A stretch of 64,000 nucleotides of DNA, taken from the NCBI RefSeq assembly GCF_024723255.1, contig NZ_JANIAC010000003.1, positions 496,001 to 560,000 of the forward strand, given 5' to 3'. Each line of letters starts with the position of its first letter. Positions within the stretch are counted from its first letter, which is position 1. Origin of the DNA: Aestuariibaculum sp. M13. GTDB taxonomy: Bacteria > Bacteroidota > Bacteroidia > Flavobacteriales > Flavobacteriaceae. Positions 57,482 to 64,000 of the stretch are shown here, one piece after another. The translations under genes were made by a program, and so were the position numbers. Under the pieces are notes generated by a model. It had not been told where the DNA came from. It did no database searches and saw only the letters and a list, made by a program, of their open reading frames with translations.

Positions 57482-59248
57482 TTATTTTTCGGCCAATATA
57501 TTCAGTATTGTTTTGGCGTTGTCTAGTATCTTTGGCAAATCTTCTGGCTTTTTTGTGGTATTGAAACGAGCGACCATTTGATTTAAATAGTCGAGGTCGT
57601 CTAACCGATTCGATTTTAAAAGCGTCTCTTTTAGAATCCTGATTTTTTCAGCATCTTGAATACCTTCACGAAGAGTTTCAAAACGTATAGAGCTCCAGTT
57701 GTTTGGGTAAACAATATAAGTGTCTCCTGCAGGCCAAGCTCTAAATCTGGAATCTATCAAAGGGGTTTCTACCCAGCTGTTATAGGCCCATCGTAAAAAG
57801 CCATCAAAGTTTGCAGCCATAGTGTACCAGCCAATAAAAACGGCTTCGTCGGGTGATGAAAATGTAAACGTATTGGGGAAGGCATCAGAGCAGCAAACGT
57901 AATGGGTGCTAAAATAATCCATAGCTTTGCGTTGCTTCAAATCTTCATCATCTACAGGGTGACCGAAGGCAACTGACATGTCCTTCAAATCATCGGGATA
58001 CAATTTATAACTTTTATGGTTATCTGCAAACGAAACCCCTAGGTTAGGAGCGTGCTCGTTAAGTATTTTAAGCATTGCTTTCATTTCTTTAGGAGCGCGT
58101 TCATCCATAGCTATTTGGGTAATGTGTTCCCAACCTTTTTCTTCTAAGTGTAATTTGAATTGTTTTAAAAAGGGTACCCATAAATCTCGGTAGGCTTTAC
58201 TGTCAGGATCAGCCGTAATTTTAATTTCTTGGTTCGAGGCTTCATCAAAATAAAAGTATTCGTTACCCCAAGGCACCATAGAATAGCAATTGATTTGCTG
58301 ACGGATACCTAGATCCATCATCATCTGTACCCATTTGTCGAAAATCGAAAAATTGTAAGTCCAAGTACCATCGATTTTTTTATGCCATTCAACCATGGAA
58401 TCGAACGCATCAAAAGTTTGTCCGCCCCAAGGTCTTTTGTTTAACGATACTGTAATGACTTTTTGTCCAGCATTTGCTAAGCGCTCCATAATAGGTTTTA
58501 GTAATTTCCAATGTGCTTCAGACCAGGGCTTTACTTCATGGTATCGTGCCACAGCATAAGGGTTCTGCCATAGATCTAAATGGAATTTCCAATTGGTAGC
58601 ATAGGGTAAGGTTTTGTCAACTATTTTCAAATTTAAGTTGAATGTTTTGCTTTTTTGTCTTTCTATATTCAATGAAACAACGCTTTTGTAAAGGCCAGGT
58701 TTAGCATCCTGCGGTACATTTATAGTAATCCATACTGGTCGGGTTTCATGGGCTTTTATCGCAAAGGAATTTATGGGTTCTAAAACATCGGCAGCCAATG
58801 ATGCATCAAAATCTTCAGGTTTTCTGTAACCACATCCGCTAGCAAATTCATCGGTGATAACATATTTTACAAAGTTTATATTAGCGATGTTTGCAGGTAA
58901 TACCTCGTTGTTGTCCGATTTAAAATCTGAAATTTCAGTTTTCACTTTGGTTAAAGTATCTTGACTCCATAAAGCCAACTGTAAAGAAAGCCGTTCGCCT
59001 TTCCAGGCCACACCGTCCCAAACATCTTGCTGTTCAAGGTTTGGTTTTTCATTTCTTACAAACCTAATATATTTTGAAGCTACTGAGGCTTGAAGTCCTT
59101 CGGGTACATTTTTCCAAGTAGAAATCAAGGTAGTATCTGGATCTTTTGGTTCTGGGTAAGCGTTGGCTACTATAATTTTGTTTTCCTTTTGACATGCCAG
59201 AATAAAAATCATGGCAAAAACAAAAAGAGTCTTTACGGATAATTTCAT
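57482..59248 (-). CDS. GH123 beta-N-acetylgalactosaminidase, lipoprotein
   Basis: The lipobox is ILAC (Cys19). The N-terminal beta-sandwich (about 45-215) is followed by a barrel of the GH123/DUF4091 type: PWSEAHWKLLKPIMERLANAG, NCYSMVPWGNEYFYFD and the catalytic Asp-Glu pair in IAMDERAPKEM (Asp382-Glu383). CCSDAFPNTF and GFLRWAYNSWVETPL are near the end. GH123 releases beta-GalNAc, in the founder enzyme from glycosphingolipids, by substrate-assisted catalysis. Its presence is the strongest single hint that animal-type glycans are targeted. It lies between two GH20 genes in the minus-strand operon. Confidence 0.92.
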   Translation of the reverse strand: MKLSVKTLFVFAMIFILACQKENKIIVANAYPEPKDPDTTLISTWKNVPEGLQASVASKYIRFVRNEKPNLEQQDVWDGVAWKGERLSLQLALWSQDTLTKVKTEISDFKSDNNEVLPANIANINFVKYVITDEFASGCGYRKPEDFDASLAADVLEPINSFAIKAHETRPVWITINVPQDAKPGLYKSVVSLNIERQKSKTFNLNLKIVDKTLPYATNWKFHLDLWQNPYAVARYHEVKPWSEAHWKLLKPIMERLANAGQKVITVSLNKRPWGGQTFDAFDSMVEWHKKIDGTWTYNFSIFDKWVQMMMDLGIRQQINCYSMVPWGNEYFYFDEASNQEIKITADPDSKAYRDLWVPFLKQFKLHLEEKGWEHITQIAMDERAPKEMKAMLKILNEHAPNLGVSFADNHKSYKLYPDDLKDMSVAFGHPVDDEDLKQRKAMDYFSTHYVCCSDAFPNTFTFSSPDEAVFIGWYTMAANFDGFLRWAYNSWVETPLIDSRFRAWPAGDTYIVYPNNWSSIRFETLREGIQDAEKIRILKETLLKSNRLDDLDYLNQMVARFNTTKKPEDLPKILDNAKTILNILAEK

Positions 59249-59272
59249 GTTCTTTTAAGTTTTTGAGTGTCT

Positions 59273-61567
59273 TTATTCAGCAATTACATTTCCTTTTAAA
59301 ATGTTTTTTTCACCGTTGGGTGATTGATACCATACGGTTAATTGTCCGCCTCCAGTAGCTTCATGGAATTTTATGGTTAACGGATGCCAGCCTTGTTTTA
59401 AGGCCACCATACCGTTTTTTTCTATAGCCGAGTGATTTCCACCGTTATTTACAACTAAATTGTTACCAATATACAACAAACTGCCATCATCAGATTTTGT
59501 AGAGAATTCGAATAAACCATCTGTGTTGGCGTAAAAATAGCCGTTAAACACCAGCGATACTTGCGATTTGCCATTAAAGCCTTTAAACTGAATATCGTTT
59601 ACCGATTCAAAAGTGGCATTTTCGGGCAGTTCAACATCGTCAACCACTGTAAATTGATTTACCGCAGCCCAACGTTTTAAAGAACCCATTTTAGGTTCAA
59701 TAGCGAGGGATTCTAAATAGGTTTGTTTTTCTATTTCGGCTGATTTAATGTCACTAGCCAATTTACCACGAAAGGCGATGGTTTTTAAAGTAGTAGATTC
59801 TGAAATTTGAAAAGGCCCTGTATATTTCTTTGAAGACTTTGTTGGCGTATCGCCGTTGGTGGTATAATAAATATCCATGTTTTCTAGTGGTGCTTCCAAA
59901 GTAATCGTGGTGTTATCTAAAAACGCCACTTTGTCTTTAAGTCCTTTAACTGATGGAATGTGGTAGTGGATATTCAAAGTATCGAGCCTATTGTATTGAA
60001 GGTTCATCCTATTTTCAAAATCGTTGAAATTTTTATGCTCTTTTGGAGTCCATGCCGTTTCGGCCATCGCTAACAAACGGGGGAATGCTTGGTATTGGAG
60101 ACGTTTAAAATTTGGTATCATTTCAGACCACAGGTTGGCTTGAATACCTAAAATATACTGCGTCTGTTCTTTTGAAAAATCTTCCGGAATGGGCTCGTAG
60201 TTATATACTTTTTTGAATGGTGTTACCTCATGTTGCGCATCAAAATAGTACTCAAAACACGGGGTGATAATCATGTCATTGCCTTGTTCTGCAGCAATTT
60301 CAATCATTTTTGGTGCCCAATTGCGCCACCACATCATGGTTGCACTGTTCGATAATCCTCCTTCAACAATCTCGTCCCAGCCAATTAGTTTTTTTCCTTT
60401 TGAATTCAGGAAGGCTTCAATTTCTCTATTGAAATACGATTGCAGTTCGTGTTCGTTTTCCAGTTGTTTGTCCTTAATGGTTTTTTTGCATAACGGGCAT
60501 TCTTTCCAAGACTGGATGTTTACCTCATCTCCACCAATATGAATATAGTCTGAAGGGAACAGATCTACAATCTCTGAAAGGATGTTCTTTGTAAATTCAT
60601 ATGTGCTTTCTTTGCCCAAGCAGGCAGGAGTAGAAAAGTCTTTGCCCCATCCCGCCTCGTTAGTACACGATAAATAGAGGTAGTTGTCAATAGCCGCTTT
60701 AGAGTGGCCAGGCATGTCTATTTCCGGAATCACTTCAATTTGTCTATCGGCCGCGTAAGCAATAATTTCCTTGATTTGGTCTTGGGTAAAAAAACCACCG
60801 TACATACGTTTTTCTTCTATGTCGTGATAATGGTTTGGATTTATGGTAAACGACGGATCGGCTTTTGCTTTTTCTTTACACGCTTTATCGTGCGAACTTT
60901 CAATACGCCAAGCTCCCTTATTGGTGAGTAATGGATATTTTTTAATTTCAATGCGCCATCCTTGGTCGTCTGTAAGGTGCATGTGGTAGGTATTTAATTT
61001 GTACAGAGCCATATAGTCCAAAAAGGTTTTTACCTCGTCGATACCAAAAAAATGCCTGCTGAAATCCATGTGCATGCCACGCCACGAAAACCGTGGCTCG
61101 TCTGTTATGGAAATGCCGGGTACCAACCAAGTTTGGGAGATGCTGTTAGCTACCTCAATGGCTGGAGGTAGGAGCTGCCTTAAAGTTTGAACGCCGTAAA
61201 AATACCCCGCAGCATCACTGGCTTTAATTTCTATTTTTTCTGATGAGACTACAAGCTGATAGCCTTCTGGCTTTATGGAGACATCTTCGGAAAACACCAC
61301 ATTGGCTTTTTCTGTCGAGTTTTCCATTTTTAAAGGAAATCTGGCAGCTTTATTGAATAAATCGGATAAGTAAGTGGCGGCTGGCTTTTGTAAGTTGTTA
61401 TCTGTATAAATGGAAGTACTGCTGGAAAATAAAAAGGAACCATGTTTAAGTGTCATACTAACTGGTTTTGGAACTAATGAAATTTCATTTTCTGAAAAAG
61501 ATTTAGGTTTCAATTCACAACTAGAAAATAAGAGACTAATGAGTAGTAATGGCACGAAATAAGGCAT
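59273..61567 (-). CDS. GH20 beta-N-acetylhexosaminidase with PA14 domain, lipoprotein
   Basis: The lipobox is FSSC (Cys17). The GH20 N-terminal domain (30-140) and barrel (145-510) have RGMHMDFSRHFFG, HLTDDQGWRIEIKKYP, IPEIDMPGHSKAA and YIHIGGDEVNIQSW (Asp347-Glu348). A CHB_HEX_C-type Ig domain (about 545-605, YYTTNGDTPT) is followed by a PA14-like beta-barrel (about 640-764; GLFEFSTKSDDGSLLYI, WHPLTIKFHE) likely to bind sugar. It is the first gene of the minus-strand operon, so its upstream region 61568-62353 should hold the promoter. Confidence 0.94.
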   Translation of the reverse strand: MPYFVPLLLISLLFSSCELKPKSFSENEISLVPKPVSMTLKHGSFLFSSSTSIYTDNNLQKPAATYLSDLFNKAARFPLKMENSTEKANVVFSEDVSIKPEGYQLVVSSEKIEIKASDAAGYFYGVQTLRQLLPPAIEVANSISQTWLVPGISITDEPRFSWRGMHMDFSRHFFGIDEVKTFLDYMALYKLNTYHMHLTDDQGWRIEIKKYPLLTNKGAWRIESSHDKACKEKAKADPSFTINPNHYHDIEEKRMYGGFFTQDQIKEIIAYAADRQIEVIPEIDMPGHSKAAIDNYLYLSCTNEAGWGKDFSTPACLGKESTYEFTKNILSEIVDLFPSDYIHIGGDEVNIQSWKECPLCKKTIKDKQLENEHELQSYFNREIEAFLNSKGKKLIGWDEIVEGGLSNSATMMWWRNWAPKMIEIAAEQGNDMIITPCFEYYFDAQHEVTPFKKVYNYEPIPEDFSKEQTQYILGIQANLWSEMIPNFKRLQYQAFPRLLAMAETAWTPKEHKNFNDFENRMNLQYNRLDTLNIHYHIPSVKGLKDKVAFLDNTTITLEAPLENMDIYYTTNGDTPTKSSKKYTGPFQISESTTLKTIAFRGKLASDIKSAEIEKQTYLESLAIEPKMGSLKRWAAVNQFTVVDDVELPENATFESVNDIQFKGFNGKSQVSLVFNGYFYANTDGLFEFSTKSDDGSLLYIGNNLVVNNGGNHSAIEKNGMVALKQGWHPLTIKFHEATGGGQLTVWYQSPNGEKNILKGNVIAE

Positions 61568-61718
61568 GGTAATAGATTAAGGTTTAAATTAAGACTGATG
61601 TGGAATATTAATTTTATAGAAAAACATGTTTTGTTTTATTGTAAAAAACGTACTGTTCTACATGGGGATTGTATTTAAGATTAGTTTAAGAGTTGGATCT
61701 CAAAAATAAATTTCATAT

Positions 61719-61732
61719 TTATCACGTGTTAA
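61719..61732 (-). promoter_or_regulatory. 14-mer TAACACGTGATAAA (minus strand) upstream of GH20 operon
   Basis: Exact second copy of the site at 47835-47848, oriented toward the GH20 gene and 152 bp before its start. In both copies TATGAA- or ATGAA-like sequence follows directly. Confidence 0.55.
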
Positions 61733-62065
61733 ATTATTTAATTGTATAAGTAACCTAAGAATTTACTCGCATTTTTTGGAAATATTCATAAACTTTTATT
61801 CTAGAAACAATTTTTAATTAATATTAGAAAATACTATTTTTAAATTAGTAGAGATGATTTAAAGTTTGAATATGGTCGTCAAACAAATTAGTCCGTATTA
61901 TTTCTGTTAGTATTAAATTAAAAATGATATAAAATTGTTTATTAGATTTAGTGTTGAGTCAAACCAATTTTTTTTAAATTAAAATATTTGTATTGGAAAA
62001 GATGATGTTTTTGCATGTTTTTTTACTGATTTTATATTCAATGAATTATACAAATGTATTGTTTT

Positions 62066-62083
62066 TTATGTAATACATAATGC
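62066..62083. promoter_or_regulatory. Candidate operator: TTATGT-N3-ACATAA dyad
   Basis: TTATGTAATACATAATGC matches 24524-24541 at 17 of 18 bases. It lies about 500 bp upstream of the minus-strand GH20 operon and 270 bp past the end of the sigma gene, so its target is unclear. Confidence 0.45.
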
Positions 62084-62353
62084 TGATTATTTAACTTTTA
62101 TTATTTCATTTATAAAATTTTTGGCATGATAAACTAATAGTCATTATATAAGTAAGGGGAGAGAGAGAAAGTGTTGTTAGCTTTACGTGATTGTAGTTTT
62201 TTTTTTAAAAGACCTTTTTTTAAGTCAATAAGCTAAACATTGTTAAAAAATGAATACTCTAATATGCTGTTTAATAAAGTATTTGAATATAAGGTAAGTT
62301 TAAGAAAAATTTTATTAAAAAAATACGTTTTATTAAAACTGTATAAAGTAATG

Positions 62354-62908
62354 TTATTCCAGTATAGTTAAGAATAGAAAGAGTTCATTTTTGAATTCTT
62401 TTCTTATTTTATTGAATGCAATACGAATTTGTGACTCCACAGTCTTTGTTGAAATTTCTAGTTTTTCAGCAATATCTTTATATTTCATACCATCCATTTT
62501 AAGTATTAAAACTTCTTGACACCTGTCTGGTAATTGAGAAATTATAAATAGAAGACGCTCATTTTTATTAGCCAATTCTTCCTCGGTAGGAACATTTGCT
62601 TCTATTAGAGCATCATATTTTAATGTTTCTAGAATAGAAGCTTCTTTTTTATTTTTCCGCAAATCCATTAAAAATTCTCGATAAGCCATTTTTCGTAGAT
62701 AGTTTTTTACAGATGAATTAATTTCAATAGAACTTCGTTTATTCCAAAAATTTATAAAAACTATCTGAATCAAATTTTCAGCTGCCTGCTTGTTGTTAGT
62801 AAAATTCACTAAATATAGACATAGGGTCTCATAATAGTTGTCAAACAGTTGCTTGAAAGCTAGTTTGTTGCCTGTTTTTATTTGTGCTATTAGTTTATTT
62901 TCATCCAT
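62354..62908 (-). CDS. ECF sigma-70 factor (FecI-like), second pair
   Basis: Begins MDENKLIAQIKTGNKLAF at the ATG at 62908; the longer frame from a TTG at 63094 adds 62 Phe/Leu/Lys-rich residues that look untranslated and would overlap the divergent gene. Region 2 (AAENLIQIVFINFWNKR) and region 4 (LPDRCQEVLILKMDGMKY, then the HTH IAEKLEISTKTVESQI) are clear. It is 184 residues, the normal size. It is divergent from the anti-sigma gene 177 bp away, the same layout as at 15090/15202. Confidence 0.9.
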   Translation of the reverse strand: MDENKLIAQIKTGNKLAFKQLFDNYYETLCLYLVNFTNNKQAAENLIQIVFINFWNKRSSIEINSSVKNYLRKMAYREFLMDLRKNKKEASILETLKYDALIEANVPTEEELANKNERLLFIISQLPDRCQEVLILKMDGMKYKDIAEKLEISTKTVESQIRIAFNKIRKEFKNELFLFLTILE

Positions 62909-63085
62909 TATGGAGTCTATCGAATTTTGTTTTACGATTGACAATATTAAAAAAAAATAAAAAATTTTTAAGGGCAAATAATTTTTTATGCATCTATATA
63001 TTGAATGGAATAGATAAATCTTCAATTTTTTTAGAAGAAAACTGCTTTTTGTAAAAAATAAATTAGATATAGATAAGAATAATAA

Positions 63086-64000
63086 ATGGAACAAATTGTT
63101 TTTAAATATTTAAATGATTCGAATACCGAAGAAGAACGTCGTCTTTTATTGGATTGGCTTGAGAAGCCTAAAAATCAAGAAAAGTTTAAAGAATATGTGC
63201 TTATAAATAATGATTTAAATAGTATTTCATTTCATGTTAATAGTATAGAGGCCTTTCAGCAAGTTAAAAGAAACATAAAAGTAAATTCATATGTTTTACC
63301 TAGGCGATTTAAGACCGTTTTAAAATATGCGGCTGTTATAATTGGTGTTTTAATGGGAAGCTATATCTTTTTCTATAATAACAATACTAATAAAATAGAA
63401 AATACCAGTAATCAAATAGTTCTTCAGTTGGAAGATGGCAGCATAAAAGTGGTCGAGTCTGAGCATAGTGGTGCCATTTTAGATGCAAACGGTAAAAAGG
63501 TGTCCGATCAAAAAAATAGTCAGTTAATTTACACCCCAAAAAGAGAAGAAGAGGAAAAACTAACTTATAATACCTTAAAAGTGCCGTTAGGAAAAACCTT
63601 TGGTATAGTATTATCAGATGGAACAAAGGTAACGTTAAATGCAGGCTCGGAGTTAAGATACCCAATTAACTTTATAAAAAAGCAGGAAAATCGTACGGTT
63701 TATCTTAATGGAGAAGCTTTTTTCGATGTTACAACGAATACCCAACAACCTTTTATCGTCAATACCCAAGATATGGATGTCGAGGTTTTAGGTACAAAAT
63801 TTAATGTAACTTCTTATAGGCACGACAATAAAACTTATGCAGTTTTGGTAGAAGGTAAAGTGGCCGCGCATAACAAAATAATAAATCAAGGAGTTATAGA
63901 GCTTTTGCCTAATCAACGTGTGTTTTTTAAGGGAAGTCAATTAAAAACAGAACAGGTGAATGTGGATAAGTATATAGATTGGAAAGAGGGTAAGTTAGTA
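63086..64000 (+). CDS. FecR-type anti-sigma factor, 3' end outside the window
   Basis: From the ATG at 63086 the frame is open to the right edge (305 codons seen). It begins MEQIVFKYLNDSNTEEERR (DUF4880-like cytoplasmic part), has one membrane helix AAVIIGVLMGSYIFF (about 79-93), and a FecR domain with LKVPLGKTFGIVLSDGTKV, YLNGEAFFDV and VEVLGTKFNV. The DUF4974-like end is missing. Its similarity to the anti-sigma at 15202 is family-level, not a copy. A SusC with an STN domain is expected just beyond the window. Confidence 0.92.
   Translation, partial: MEQIVFKYLNDSNTEEERRLLLDWLEKPKNQEKFKEYVLINNDLNSISFHVNSIEAFQQVKRNIKVNSYVLPRRFKTVLKYAAVIIGVLMGSYIFFYNNNTNKIENTSNQIVLQLEDGSIKVVESEHSGAILDANGKKVSDQKNSQLIYTPKREEEEKLTYNTLKVPLGKTFGIVLSDGTKVTLNAGSELRYPINFIKKQENRTVYLNGEAFFDVTTNTQQPFIVNTQDMDVEVLGTKFNVTSYRHDNKTYAVLVEGKVAAHNKIINQGVIELLPNQRVFFKGSQLKTEQVNVDKYIDWKEGKLV

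Larger units (their letters stand above)
61568..62353. other. 786-bp gene-free AT-rich region
   Basis: No coding potential seen on either strand. It contains the palindrome AAAACATGTTTT (61621-61632), the 14-mer at 61719-61732, and the dyad at 62066-62083. It serves as upstream region of the GH20-GH123-GH20-GH84 operon and as the downstream flank of the sigma factor gene. It is unusually long for this gene-dense window. Confidence 0.65.

Noticed and set aside
62909-63094. 62-residue N-terminal extension of the second sigma factor
   Set aside because: Uses a TTG start, is rich in Phe/Leu/Lys from AT-rich DNA, and would overlap the divergent anti-sigma start; family members begin at the MDENK-like position.
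63387-63665. 92-codon frame on the minus strand
   Set aside because: Lies inside the anti-sigma gene that starts at 63086 and runs off the window.

Overview
The window is AT-rich DNA from a member of the Bacteroidota, most likely a marine-type flavobacterium (class Flavobacteriia). The evidence is the two SusC/SusD pairs, FecI/FecR-type sigma/anti-sigma pairs, lipoprotein signal peptides on secreted glycosidases, one type IX secretion C-terminal domain, BACON domains, a beta-propeller/Y_Y_Y regulator and the near absence of Shine-Dalgarno sequences. Almost the whole window is one glycan-foraging region: two polysaccharide utilisation loci (PULs) and a sialic acid operon.

Region 1 (1-14268, + strand) is a sialoglycan operon. 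It holds a 5'-truncated N-acylglucosamine 2-epimerase, a GH33 sialidase, a double-domain sialate O-acetylesterase, a GH27 alpha-galactosidase, a GH20 fused to an SGNH esterase, a creatininase-family amidohydrolase and a GH20 lipoprotein. A fossil of a GH2 C-terminus and a strong terminator follow, then a single-gene fusion of a kelch-type mutarotase with a sodium:solute symporter. The enzymes trim acetylated sialic acid and the sugars beneath it; the fusion protein plausibly converts the anomer and imports it; the epimerase feeds central metabolism.

Region 2 (14494-34273) is PUL A. It has an ECF sigma factor divergent from its anti-sigma factor, a SusC with an STN signalling domain, SusD, a GH29 fucosidase, a GH2 beta-galactosidase, a GH27, an MGH1/trehalase-like glycosidase and a sulfatase. 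Between the second GH27 and the sulfatase lies a scrambled stretch: both ends of a broken GH2 gene, an IS3-type OrfA fragment and a piece of another sulfatase fused in frame to the GH2 tail.

Region 3 (34373-61567) is PUL B. A membrane regulator (beta-propeller, Y_Y_Y, HTH, no kinase) is divergent from a BACON-GH16 lipoprotein, SusC (no STN), SusD, an S1 sulfatase, a LamG/T9SS protein, a second GH16, GH20 and GH2. A convergent minus-strand operon adds GH84, GH20, GH123 and GH20. The set (endo-acting GH16, sulfatase, beta-galactosidase, many beta-HexNAc-ases) points to an animal-type glycan such as mucin O-glycans, keratan sulfate or glycolipid chains rather than an algal polysaccharide; this is inference.

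Region 4 (61568-64000) is a long gene-free stretch, then a second divergent ECF sigma/anti-sigma pair whose anti-sigma gene runs off the right edge, so another PUL probably begins there.

Outside the genes I found several non-random DNA elements: four 11-bp-phased repeats upstream of the PUL B GH16 gene, a 14-mer shared by two PUL B promoter regions, a TTATGT-N3-ACATAA dyad seen three times, and a pair of diverged intergenic repeats with a perfect palindrome. No tRNA, rRNA or CRISPR array was seen.
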